This document shows, one piece after another, positions 48,788-57,110 of a stretch of 62,302 bases of DNA (position 1 is its first letter; every line of letters begins with the position of its first letter). The position numbers were made by a program, and so were the translations under genes. Below the pieces are notes generated by a model, which was not told the DNA's origin, did no database searches, and saw only the letters and a list, made by a program, of their open reading frames with translations. Origin of the DNA: Nocardia acididurans (GTDB lineage Bacteria; Actinomycetota; Actinomycetes; Mycobacteriales; Mycobacteriaceae); the NCBI RefSeq assembly GCF_016741815.1, contig NZ_JAERRJ010000022.1:1-62302 (forward strand). The letters are read 5' to 3'.

Positions 48788-49420
48788 TCACCCGCGCCCC
48801 GCCAATTCCGCCAGGTAACCGCGGATGGCGGCCTTCAGCTCCCGCAGCACCGCCGGATCCCCCTCCGGATCCCGCCGGAATGCCTCCTGCATGAGCGCAT
48901 CCGCCATGAGATGCGCACTCATGCAGGCCCCCGCCAGCCAATCCCGTTCCGGCAGCAGATCCTGCGCCCTGATGAACCGATGCAACCCCGCCGCCATCCG
49001 CTCCTTGTGCGCCCGATCCGCGGCCCACGTCGCCGCCGTCGGCTGCCGCCCGAACCACAACGCCCGAAACCCCGGCTCCCCCCGATAAATCCCCGCGAAC
49101 ACCTCCACCAGCACCTCCGCCGGATCCCCCCAATCCTGTTCCCCCGCAACAGCGATCAGCCCCTCCAACACCCCCTCGATCCGCTCGAGATACGCCACCG
49201 CCAACGCCTCCAACACTGCGTCTTTATCGGGCAGGTACTGATAAACCGCCCCCACGGATACGTCGGCCTCGGCGGCGATCCGAATCATGCTCAACGCCCC
49301 CACCCCCTCCACCGCGATCACTCGATCAGCAGCCGCCAACATCCGCCCCAACCGCTCCCGGCTCCGAGCCTGCCGAGGCACCCGCCGCAACATCCCCTCC
49401 GGCACACCCAACTCCGCCAT
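48788..49420 (-). CDS. TetR-family transcriptional regulator
   Basis: The protein has 210 residues. The TetR helix-turn-helix is in RERLGRMLAAADRVIAVEGVGALSMIRIAAEADVSVGAVYQYLPDKDAVLEAL (residues about 20-70, read in segments). The C-terminal ligand domain is helical and Trp-rich (LWFGRQPTAATWAADRAH). ATG 49420 has GGGGAG upstream; the much longer frame to 49723 runs antisense through the aldolase gene. It is divergent from the aldolase-kinase operon and separated from it by an inverted repeat (49436-49456), so it probably controls that operon. Confidence 0.86.
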   Translation of the reverse strand: MAELGVPEGMLRRVPRQARSRERLGRMLAAADRVIAVEGVGALSMIRIAAEADVSVGAVYQYLPDKDAVLEALAVAYLERIEGVLEGLIAVAGEQDWGDPAEVLVEVFAGIYRGEPGFRALWFGRQPTAATWAADRAHKERMAAGLHRFIRAQDLLPERDWLAGACMSAHLMADALMQEAFRRDPEGDPAVLRELKAAIRGYLAELAGRG

Positions 49421-49435
49421 CCCACGCTCCCCGAA

Positions 49436-49468
49436 CTGAATGTGAATCTGATTCAGCTTTAGTACATT
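49436..49468 (+). promoter_or_regulatory. TetR operator and promoter of the aldolase-kinase operon
   Basis: CTGAAT (49436-49441) and ATTCAG (49451-49456) are inverted arms, and GAATCTGATTC (49444-49454) is a nested perfect palindrome. TACATT (49463-49468) is a good -10 box that ends seven bases before the aldolase ATG at 49476, implying a leaderless mRNA, with the operator covering the -35 zone. Confidence 0.6.
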
Positions 49469-49475
49469 ACCCACC

Positions 49476-50144
49476 ATGCCGACCACCACCCAGGAAGCGC
49501 GAGAATCCGTAGCCGCCGCCTCCCGCCACCTGGCCGCGGCCGGCCTGCTGATCGGCACCGCAGGCAATGTCAGTGTCCGAGTGGACAACTGGGTAGCGGT
49601 GACAGCCACCGGCACAGTCCTCGCCGACACCACCCCCGACCTGGTCACCATCGTCGACCTCGAGGGCACAGTCCTCCAGGGAACCCTCGCCCCCACCTCC
49701 GAGTTGGAACTCCACCTGGGCATCTACCGCGGCTTCCACACCGGCGCAGTGGTGCACACCCACGCCCCCAAATCCACCGCCGCAGGCTGCGTCCTGGACG
49801 AACTCCCCGTCCTCCACTACCAGCAGCTCCTCCTCGGCGGCGCGACACCGGTCGTCCCCTTCCACCCCTTCGGCACCCCCGAGTTAGCCGAAGCAGTCCG
49901 CCAAGCCCTCCCCGGCAAACAGGCCTGCCTCCTCGCCAACCACGGCGCAATAACCCACGCCCCCACCTTGGAACAAGCCGTAGCCCACGCCCTCCTCCTG
50001 GAATGGGCCTGCACCCTCCACCAAGACGCCACCGCCCTCGGCACCCCCCGCCCCCTAACCCCCGAACAACAAACGGCGGTCATCGAAGTAGCCCTCAAAA
50101 CCGGCTACGGCACCCCCAAACCCATTGAAAGCCAACACAAATGA
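49476..50144 (+). CDS. class II aldolase/adducin-family protein
   Basis: The protein has 222 residues. It is a zinc-dependent sugar-phosphate aldolase or epimerase: LLIGTAGNVSVRV near the N-terminus, TSELELHLGIYRGF with the catalytic Glu, VVHTHAPKSTAA with two zinc His, and LLANHGAITHAPTLEQA with the third. Relatives are fuculose-1-phosphate and ribulose-phosphate-type aldolases. The stop overlaps the start of the PfkB kinase by 4 bp (ATGA), so the pair probably phosphorylates and then cleaves a sugar. Codon use is strongly C-ending. Confidence 0.86.
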   Translation: MPTTTQEARESVAAASRHLAAAGLLIGTAGNVSVRVDNWVAVTATGTVLADTTPDLVTIVDLEGTVLQGTLAPTSELELHLGIYRGFHTGAVVHTHAPKSTAAGCVLDELPVLHYQQLLLGGATPVVPFHPFGTPELAEAVRQALPGKQACLLANHGAITHAPTLEQAVAHALLLEWACTLHQDATALGTPRPLTPEQQTAVIEVALKTGYGTPKPIESQHK

Positions 50145-51055
50145 ACATCATCACCCTCGGCGCGCACGTCCTCGACATCCTCGTCCACCCCGTCGATTCG
50201 ATCCCCGAAGGTCAACAAACAGCCCTCGTCGAAAACATCCACATCTCCCCCGCCGGCACCGCAGGCGGCACCGCCGTAGTCCTCTCGAAACTCGGTGCCA
50301 CAGTGCGCACAGCAGGCGCAATAGGCACCGACCCCAACGGCGACCTCCTCCTCTCCCTCCTCCAGCGCCACGGAGTAGACATATCCCTCCTGGTCCGCAA
50401 ACCAGCCCACCCCACCGCCACCACAGTCCTGCCCATCCGCCCCAACGGCGACCGCCCCACCTGGCACCTACTGGGCGCCAACCCCTTCTACACAGCCGAC
50501 GACATCAACTGGGACGCCATAGCCTCGGCCGACTACCTCCACCTGGGCGGCCCCGAACTCCTGGGCCCCGACCTGTCCTCCCGAATCCTCCGCCACGCCA
50601 AAGAATCCGGCGCCGTAACCTCCGCCGACCTCCTGGCCCCCGGCTCCATGGGTTCCATCGACGCCATAGCCCCGATCCTCCCCCACGTCGACTACTTCCT
50701 CCCCAACGAGGAACAAGCCCTCGGCTTCACCAAAACCACCGACCTCCTCGCCGCCTGCCACATCCTCCACTCCGCCGGCGCAGGCACCCTGGCCATCACC
50801 CGCGGAGCCGAAGGCGCACTCCTCTTCTCCTCCAGCACAATCCAAGAGATCCCCGCCTACAAAACCAAGGTTGTCGACACGACCGGCTGCGGCGACGCCT
50901 TCACCGCCGGTTTCCTGCGCGCCCTCGATCTCGGCAGAAGGCCACATGAAGCCGCCGAACTGGCCTGCGCCACTGCAGCGCTAGCCGCCCAAGGGTTAGG
51001 TACAGACTATGGTGATTTCGATCTTGCTACGGTCGAGAGGCGAGCTACTCACTGA
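50141..51055 (+). CDS. PfkB/ribokinase-family carbohydrate kinase
   Basis: The protein has 304 residues. It begins NIITLGAHVLDILVHPVDSIPEGQQ, with the glycine motif PAGTAGGTAVVLSKLGATVRTAGAIGTDPNG in the substrate region, and ends with the PfkB signature DTTGCGDAFTAGFLRALDLGR, in which GCGD holds the catalytic Asp. Likely substrates are a ribose-like sugar or nucleoside; coupling to the class II aldolase suggests a pathway such as deoxysugar or methylthioribose salvage, but this is inference. Translationally coupled to the aldolase by ATGA overlap. The defence island begins 10 bp after its stop. Confidence 0.88.
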   Translation: MNIITLGAHVLDILVHPVDSIPEGQQTALVENIHISPAGTAGGTAVVLSKLGATVRTAGAIGTDPNGDLLLSLLQRHGVDISLLVRKPAHPTATTVLPIRPNGDRPTWHLLGANPFYTADDINWDAIASADYLHLGGPELLGPDLSSRILRHAKESGAVTSADLLAPGSMGSIDAIAPILPHVDYFLPNEEQALGFTKTTDLLAACHILHSAGAGTLAITRGAEGALLFSSSTIQEIPAYKTKVVDTTGCGDAFTAGFLRALDLGRRPHEAAELACATAALAAQGLGTDYGDFDLATVERRATH

Positions 51056-51064
51056 ACCATCTGT

Positions 51065-52045
51065 TCACTGCCAAATCAATGGCGCCGTAATAACTGGGTC
51101 GTCGACGCCGCGAACAACGTAGTCAATGTTACCAATTCTTGTTGCAGGTCGGCGATCTCCAATAGGAGGCAGAGACAGCGTCGTCGACACCCATGAGCCT
51201 TTGAACGGGATCGGCAACCCGAGTTCCCTGGCGACTCGCGGTCCGTCTTTCTGATGCCCCAAAACGACGATCCCCTCGGGTTGCAGGTGCCTCCGCGCAT
51301 CCCGGATACGCTTCGGCCCATCGTGCTGACTTGCCACGGTTATTGCCGTATTCCTGTCAATAATCTGTCCTTGCACTCTTCGCAGTAACTCATTGACCCG
51401 GAGTTGGCCACCGTTCCCGGAACCTCGATGTGAATCCGATGCGGCAAATATCTCGTGCACAATCTGTGGATCAGTCCTACTCAGGTTCAATAGAAGGTTA
51501 CGCGGCAGACTACCTTCAGGAACGAGCCATCTAATGTCGGCTCTTCCAGTCTTTGAAATCGTTCTTTTTTGATCTCGATTCTTGCCTTGATTGAGTCGCT
51601 GATCAGAAATTCTCAAAAGACCAACCTGGAACTCACCGCCAGCGTCATCCGCTCTCATCAGGAGGCAAATATGACCAACGGCCTCCAGAGGGATCGTCCA
51701 GTTTCTGCCAAGCGTAAATTTGGCGTCGACAGGACAACCTGCGATTTCGTAGTCCATAACGCTACCGAATCCGAGGGAAAACTCGGCTCGAGTAACGATT
51801 TCAACCTTGGTACCCAGGTAGGTTTTCTCCGTTGATGCTACGTTCTCACCGTTTATGTCGTAGCGACCGGTTCGCTGGCCGTCCAGAACCTCATCAATAG
51901 CCTGCCGAAGAACACACCCAAAACGGCTGACATAGTCTGGCTGTCCCGTGAAGTAATGCCACACTTCTTCCAGCTGCGGATCATCCATCACCGCCCCCTC
52001 CATGCATTCGGGTCCGAAGTCAAGCGGCAGAGTGTTCTCGAACAT
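51065..52045 (-). CDS. NaeI-type type II restriction endonuclease
   Basis: The protein has 326 residues and is clearly related to R.NaeI (type IIE, GCCGGC). Shared features are LDGQRTGR (residues 54-61), TEKTYLGTKVEIVTRAEF, DYEIAGCPVDAKF, RVNELLRRVQG and EGIVVLGHQKDGPRVARELGLPIPFKG. Catalytic residues Glu82, Asp98, Asp107 and Lys109 keep the exact spacing of NaeI Glu70, Asp86, Asp95 and Lys97, so it should be active. The C-terminal half would be the effector-DNA domain. The site before DGQR that is Leu43 in NaeI is Val53 here. ATG 52045 has GAGG upstream. It follows the methylase by 30 bp on the same strand. The region is AT-rich for this genome. Confidence 0.88.
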   Translation of the reverse strand: MFENTLPLDFGPECMEGAVMDDPQLEEVWHYFTGQPDYVSRFGCVLRQAIDEVLDGQRTGRYDINGENVASTEKTYLGTKVEIVTRAEFSLGFGSVMDYEIAGCPVDAKFTLGRNWTIPLEAVGHICLLMRADDAGGEFQVGLLRISDQRLNQGKNRDQKRTISKTGRADIRWLVPEGSLPRNLLLNLSRTDPQIVHEIFAASDSHRGSGNGGQLRVNELLRRVQGQIIDRNTAITVASQHDGPKRIRDARRHLQPEGIVVLGHQKDGPRVARELGLPIPFKGSWVSTTLSLPPIGDRRPATRIGNIDYVVRGVDDPVITAPLIWQ

Positions 52046-52075
52046 GACTTTGCCTCGGTTTAACCAATCAGATCG

Positions 52076-53176
52076 TCAGCGAACCAAAGGGCGGAGATAG
52101 TTAGCAATAGACTCAGCGAGAACAGGAGGAACAGCATTGCCGATCTGCCGAGCAATTTGGATCTTGGATCCACACCAAACGAACTGCGCGGGAAACGTTT
52201 GCAATAGCGCCGCCTCGCGATGAGTAATCGGTCGATTGACTCGATTTCTTGGATTATCCCTATCCCATTGAGGATGAAGGTATTGCCCTTTCTCGGGCTT
52301 GAAGAACTCGGTTCTGATAGTCAACGAAGGTTGATCCCAACGCATTCTACCCATGACATCGGTGGTCCCGGTCTTTTTCTCGCGCCAGCACCTCGAAAGG
52401 AGCTCGTCGGGCAAGTCGAACCTTCCACCACCAGGCGGAATGCAATCATATCGACGAAGAGAGAGATCGGTGGGTTGCCTTCCGATATGCAGGTCTTCGC
52501 TCTTGAATACACCGGGTAGCCTCTGTCCAAAGAATTCTACGGATGATTTGGGAAGCTCTGTAGTTTCAGGAATTTCAGGAAGACCCTCAATTGCATCTCG
52601 AACGGTACGCCATTCAGGAAGCAGCGATCCTACAGGCCCATGTGTTGGACTCGGCATCGGAATTTTCTCTCGACGAGAACCGATTACGATCGTGCGCTTT
52701 CGACGCTGAGGAGCACCGAAATCTGCAGCGAGAAGGAGCGACCAGTTCAATTTATAGTCTGCAAGCAGTCCACCAGGCTGGGTTTCAGCTTCGAGGAGTT
52801 GGAACTCTGTCGACTTCAGGAATCGATCGACATTCTCGATTACAAACACCTTAGGCTTGGCATGTTTGACAAAACGAATATATTCTTTCCACAACTTGTT
52901 TCGAGGATCGTTTACATCACGCGACCCCAAGTTGGAGAAACCCTGACACGGAGGCCCTCCGATGATCACATCAGCCTTCGGTATCTCACTGTTCCTGACC
53001 TCCGCGATGTCGCCCCAGCGAGTGTGGTCCTCACCAAAGTTGGCCGCGTACGTGGCGGCCGCAGCGAGGTCGTACTCCACAGACATGACCGGTTCGTATC
53101 CACCAGCGCTTACGAAGCCAGAGGTCATGCCACCGCAGCCGGCGAAGAGATCGATCATTGTCAGAGGGCGAGGCAT
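52076..53176 (-). CDS. DNA (cytosine-5-)-methyltransferase
   Basis: The protein has 366 residues. All C5-methylase motifs are present: I (MIDLFAGCGGMTSGF), IV (IIGGPPCQGFSNLGSRD, catalytic Cys77), VI (FVIENVDRFL), VIII (ADFGAPQRRKRTIVIGSR), IX (NRPITHREAALLQTFPAQFVW) and X (QIARQIGNAVPPVLAESIA). The target-recognition region between VIII and IX is about 110 residues. It should protect the site cut by the neighbouring NaeI-type enzyme, expected to be GCCGGC. The start is ATG 53176, right before motif I; an in-frame TTG at 53206 is an alternative. It is transcribed with the NaeI-like gene and is divergent from the NgoMIV-like gene. Confidence 0.95.
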   Translation of the reverse strand: MPRPLTMIDLFAGCGGMTSGFVSAGGYEPVMSVEYDLAAAATYAANFGEDHTRWGDIAEVRNSEIPKADVIIGGPPCQGFSNLGSRDVNDPRNKLWKEYIRFVKHAKPKVFVIENVDRFLKSTEFQLLEAETQPGGLLADYKLNWSLLLAADFGAPQRRKRTIVIGSRREKIPMPSPTHGPVGSLLPEWRTVRDAIEGLPEIPETTELPKSSVEFFGQRLPGVFKSEDLHIGRQPTDLSLRRYDCIPPGGGRFDLPDELLSRCWREKKTGTTDVMGRMRWDQPSLTIRTEFFKPEKGQYLHPQWDRDNPRNRVNRPITHREAALLQTFPAQFVWCGSKIQIARQIGNAVPPVLAESIANYLRPLVR

Positions 53177-53302
53177 GTGTGACAGGTTAGCCGCTACCTC
53201 CGACAAACCTTTGCTGGCTCGCGTTACCGGTCAGCTAGATCACCTGCCGCGCCTTGCGTCGGAGCCGTTGCAGGGAGACCGACCGGCTGGCATCGTTGTG
53301 GA

Positions 53303-54154
53303 GTGACCGCGCCTTTTGCCGCCGAACTCTGTGGCTACCGACCTAACGGCAACCCCTCGACGTCAGACAACAGCGACAAGAACTCGATCGCATGGGGGCA
53401 TGCGATGTTCGGCGAGCTCGGCGTACCGACAGGCAAACCTGAGGTCACTGGAGTTGGGAACGCGATGGAGGTAGCAGTTGCTGAACACCTCGAGTCTGTG
53501 CGCTCCGATCTCGTTGTTCGCCGTTCCAGACCTGCCCGAGTGTTCGAGCAGTACACACATCTCGATGTCTTTCGCCAGTTCACACGGTCATACCGGACGC
53601 CCGCTGATGAACTGGACAGTTTGGTCAGCGATATGATCAAGCTGCTGCCGCCCGAGGAATCAGCCAGAGCCGCCGAGAGAATGGGCGCGGCCAGGGCACG
53701 GGAGAAGGCTAACCACGAACTCGTCACACAACTCATGGGGGCGATGCCGGAAGAGTCAATGCTACAGATCGACATTACTATCTCCTCACCGGTCTTGAAA
53801 GATAGGTTGCTGGTGGGCCTTTCTTCCAAATGGTCATTACGAACCGACAGAGCTCAGGACTGTATCTCCCAAGGAGCGAAGCTCGCGAACATGCGGCGCG
53901 GACACATGCCACACTTTGCGGTGCTCACCATGGAACCGCGACCAACAATGCTCAAGCTCATTGCGTACGGATCTGGCTCGGTCGATTGCGTGTACCACAC
54001 AGCTCTGCCCGCCCTCTTGAGCGCCGCGAACAAGCTGGCAGGCGAGGGCAAGACATTCGGCACTCAGAAAGAACTACTGGACCGCATGGTCGCACAGCGT
54101 CGCCTTCGGTCGTACCAAGACCTTGTGACCGAGGTGCTACACCTACCTCAGTAG
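53303..54154 (+). CDS. NgoMIV-type type II restriction endonuclease, possibly altered active site
   Basis: The protein has 283 residues and resembles NgoMIV (GCCGGC). The match is best in SSKWSLRTDRAQDCISQGAKL, RRGHMPHFAVLTMEP and YGSGSVDCVYHTALPAL. Glu56, Asp157, Ser174 and Lys176 correspond to NgoMIV Glu70, Asp140, Ser185 and Lys187. R-T-D-R (180-183) matches the CCGG-reading R-S-D-R. However, Gln190 stands at the place of Glu201, a metal ligand, so activity is uncertain. GTG 53303 is supported by N-terminal similarity (SDNSDKNS region); ATG 53405 with a G-rich site is an alternative. The gene is divergent from the methylase and has no methylase of its own. Confidence 0.85.
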   Translation: MTAPFAAELCGYRPNGNPSTSDNSDKNSIAWGHAMFGELGVPTGKPEVTGVGNAMEVAVAEHLESVRSDLVVRRSRPARVFEQYTHLDVFRQFTRSYRTPADELDSLVSDMIKLLPPEESARAAERMGAARAREKANHELVTQLMGAMPEESMLQIDITISSPVLKDRLLVGLSSKWSLRTDRAQDCISQGAKLANMRRGHMPHFAVLTMEPRPTMLKLIAYGSGSVDCVYHTALPALLSAANKLAGEGKTFGTQKELLDRMVAQRRLRSYQDLVTEVLHLPQ

Positions 54155-54180
54155 CACGACCGACTATAATTCCGATCAGC

Positions 54181-57108
54181 TCATGAATCGATTATTGCTG
54201 TGTCCCTTGAAGAGTCGATGGTAGCGAACCGCACCCGACGGGCACCGTCGTAGTGCGCATGCTCGGGTGCAACAAATCCGAATCCCATGACGACACGACC
54301 AGGCTCAAGGACGCCAGAGTTGGCTGCAACATCGCGATGATCGCGTTCGACCATGGGATACAGCACGACAACGCCCCGACGCTCGGTGCAGAGAACATTT
54401 GTGTGAGGGTCGTCCGAGCGACCTGTGCCTCCAGCAATGTAATGCGCAATGACACGGTGTTTGGGATCGCTGATCGCACCGAAAAGGGGCCCCCGGCGGC
54501 GGTCACGTTCGAACCAGCAGTATTCGCGGACGGTGGAATCGAGTCGGATTCGCTTGTCGGGTTTAGCGTGTTGAGGAGCCAACAGTACCCAGTCGTCGAT
54601 AAGTGCCCGTGTCGTGACTCCACGCAAGTAGGTCATGTGAGGTTCAAACTGCGACGGGGCGCTCCATTTGAGGGCCTCGAAAAGGTCACACATGTGGGTG
54701 GCACTGACTGTGCCGACTAAGGCCGGGAAGGACAGGCCCTTCTTAGTATCGTAGGTGAACTGGATCGGTTCGGCGGCAAGGGATTCCAGTTCGGGGAGCC
54801 AGAGGCGGGTGTTGTGGCGGAGGTCTACGGGGGATGTGGGGTAGGCGGTGGGTTCTTCCCAGCGGCCGGGTGACTGGACCTCGACCAAGCGGGCGTTGTA
54901 CATCTTGTTCGGCGTTGTAGGTTTCAACAACGGGAAGTGTTGGGACACAAGGGGTGGGACCTGGGCGGGGGTGATCTGGGGCATGCCGTCGACCATGACT
55001 GAGTACTGCTTCAGTTCGTCGCGGAAGGCTTCTTCATCGAGGCAGACGGCTTCGAAGGCGCGGTAGAGGTCGATTTCCTGTTTGCCGGTGCTGAGCTTTT
55101 CTTCGCGGCCTATGTAGAGGCGTACCAGGTCACGGTAGTTTTTGCGGAAGCCGAACCAGCGGCCCATCTGCATCAGGGCGGAGACGTTGGCGGCGCGGCG
55201 GCGGAAGTAGGTGACGGTCAGGCCCTCGACTGTGTAGCCGCGGGAGAGTTTTTGACCGCCTATGAGGATTTTCCAGATGGAGCGGCGGTCGAAGTCGGCT
55301 GTGCCGGTCTCCAAGTCTTTGTCGCCGTTAACGACAATGATGGGCTGCTGGTCGGCGCCGATGTTCATGACGGCGGGGCCGATGTAGGGCTGGAGGTCGT
55401 CGAATGAGGTGGGGACGGAGACTTTTTCGGCGCGGACCGCGGAGACCGGGGCGAGGTCGGTGTCGAAGAGTTCGCGGAGGCGGGCGTGGCCTTCGGCACT
55501 GGAATAGCCTGCCTGCCACCACAGTTTGGTGACACGGCCGAGGAGTTCACGGTGGGATTCCACCCAGTTGGACTCGTGGATCAGCATGGTGTGGTGGCGG
55601 AACGCGTCGGGGCCGAGGCCGTCGACCTCCGCGCGGTAGAGCTTCATGGCGGCGGTGAGGACGAACATGTCCATGGCGCGGCGGAGCGGGCCGGTGTCGT
55701 CATCGTCGGCGACGATCACATCGCGGACGTGCGCCAGTTCGTTGGAGTTGGCGTAGGTGCGTTCTTCGTCGGATTCGTCGAGGTCGAAGTCGTGGAAGTC
55801 GGCTGCGCCCATGTAGCCCTTGGGGCGGTCCAGGGAGATGATGAAGTCTTTGGGGAAGATGTCGGCGGCGTCGCTGGGGTCGATGAAGACGTTCGCGTAC
55901 GGGGTGGCCGTGTAGCCGACGTACTGGGCGCGGGGCAGCATCGTGAGGAGTTGGGAGATCTTCTCGTTGATGGCGGTGCGCTCGGTGTCGGGCTTCGGGC
56001 GTGAGGTGTTGACCGAGGCCTCGTCGGATTCGTCGTCGATGATCAGGACGGGGATCTCGGCCAGTGGGGTGCGAATCTTCTTGAGGTCCTTGACGAGTTT
56101 GCCCAGGACCAGCTTGTTCTTCTTCACCACCATCAGGCGGGCAGACGCGCGGTGCAGGTTCTGCGGATCGTAGAGCGGGAGCGCCGGCTCCTGCTTCTCG
56201 AATTCCAGTGCGACGATGCCCTGCAGCAGACTCTTGTAGTCGTCGTAGCGAGTGGTGAGGCGATGGATATCGAAGCCACCCAGAACAGAAGGGGCGGAAC
56301 CAAACTCGACGAACTTGCCCTGACTCCATTCCGGATCGTCGGCGTAGTCGGATTCGAATTCACTTGCGCCGCGCAGGATGTTCTCCCGTCCGACGAGTTC
56401 CTTGTCGAGACGCCGCTGGGTTTGATCGCGGAGCAGATTCAGGGTGCCGCCGAGAACGATGACAAGCCGGTACCCCGCGTCGATGGCGCGGGCGATCACG
56501 CCGGTGAAGTTCGCGGTCTTGCCGGATTGCACGTAGCCCACGACGAGGCCGCGGGATTGGTATGCCTCGGGGCGGGTCGGGTCGGAGAGGCGCTCGACCA
56601 CACTCTCGGTGGCCATGTCCAGATCGGTGATGGCCTCGTCCGACCATCCCTTGCGGCTCAACAGTTCTGCGTACATGGGCCAGTACCAGGACTTGCCCTG
56701 ATGAGTGGCGTACCAGGGAACGAATTCCTTGCTGATCACTACGGGCCCGGGGACCTTGATCACCGGGGCCGCGGCGTCGAGGAGCTTGCGGGTGCTCGGT
56801 TCGAGGCCGAGCGCGCTGTAGATGTCGGTTCGACGCTCGTCGGTGCACGGTAGTGCGGTAGACCAGGCGGGGTCCTGGATGTGGTCCCAGGCGCGTAGCT
56901 GTTTGCTCCACATATCCGTCAGCTGCCCGCCGGAGACCGGGGCCGCGAAGAGCAGTGCGTCCCGGAAGTCCTCTTCGCTCGCAAAGCTTTCCGCGCCGGG
57001 CATGTCGTCGGCCTGGTAGTCCATGGCCCGCGCGAGGCGCTTGGGCTTGCTGCCCGCCATATCGGCCAGCACTGCCCTGTGCAGGGCGATCCGCAGGTCC
57101 GGTTCCAT
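54181..57108 (-). CDS. Z1-domain SF2-like ATPase
   Basis: The protein has 975 residues. It has Walker A GYVQSGKTAN (191-200), Walker B VLIIDDESDEAS (354-365), YTATPYANVF (399-408), IGGQKLSRGYTVEGLTVTYF (616-635) and the arginine-finger segment QMGRWFGFRKNYRD (647-660). This order defines the Z1 proteins, a superfamily II helicase-like group found next to GHKL/MORC ATPases and restriction genes. It is expected to bind or translocate on DNA within the defence system. It starts 2 bp after the GHKL gene, so the two form a pair. Roughly the last 195 codons (54181-54760) are AT-richer than the rest, suggesting a recombination joint inside the gene. Confidence 0.9.
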   Translation of the reverse strand: MEPDLRIALHRAVLADMAGSKPKRLARAMDYQADDMPGAESFASEEDFRDALLFAAPVSGGQLTDMWSKQLRAWDHIQDPAWSTALPCTDERRTDIYSALGLEPSTRKLLDAAAPVIKVPGPVVISKEFVPWYATHQGKSWYWPMYAELLSRKGWSDEAITDLDMATESVVERLSDPTRPEAYQSRGLVVGYVQSGKTANFTGVIARAIDAGYRLVIVLGGTLNLLRDQTQRRLDKELVGRENILRGASEFESDYADDPEWSQGKFVEFGSAPSVLGGFDIHRLTTRYDDYKSLLQGIVALEFEKQEPALPLYDPQNLHRASARLMVVKKNKLVLGKLVKDLKKIRTPLAEIPVLIIDDESDEASVNTSRPKPDTERTAINEKISQLLTMLPRAQYVGYTATPYANVFIDPSDAADIFPKDFIISLDRPKGYMGAADFHDFDLDESDEERTYANSNELAHVRDVIVADDDDTGPLRRAMDMFVLTAAMKLYRAEVDGLGPDAFRHHTMLIHESNWVESHRELLGRVTKLWWQAGYSSAEGHARLRELFDTDLAPVSAVRAEKVSVPTSFDDLQPYIGPAVMNIGADQQPIIVVNGDKDLETGTADFDRRSIWKILIGGQKLSRGYTVEGLTVTYFRRRAANVSALMQMGRWFGFRKNYRDLVRLYIGREEKLSTGKQEIDLYRAFEAVCLDEEAFRDELKQYSVMVDGMPQITPAQVPPLVSQHFPLLKPTTPNKMYNARLVEVQSPGRWEEPTAYPTSPVDLRHNTRLWLPELESLAAEPIQFTYDTKKGLSFPALVGTVSATHMCDLFEALKWSAPSQFEPHMTYLRGVTTRALIDDWVLLAPQHAKPDKRIRLDSTVREYCWFERDRRRGPLFGAISDPKHRVIAHYIAGGTGRSDDPHTNVLCTERRGVVVLYPMVERDHRDVAANSGVLEPGRVVMGFGFVAPEHAHYDGARRVRFATIDSSRDTAIIDS

Positions 57109-57110
57109 CG

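Noticed and set aside
51569..51835. 88-codon plus-strand frame inside the NaeI-like gene
   Set aside because: It is antisense to a clear restriction-enzyme sequence and has no recognisable features or ribosome site.
53335..53829. 164-codon minus-strand frame opposite the NgoMIV-like gene
   Set aside because: It is antisense to conserved NgoMIV blocks; considered as a control protein for the R-M genes but it lacks a helix-turn-helix.
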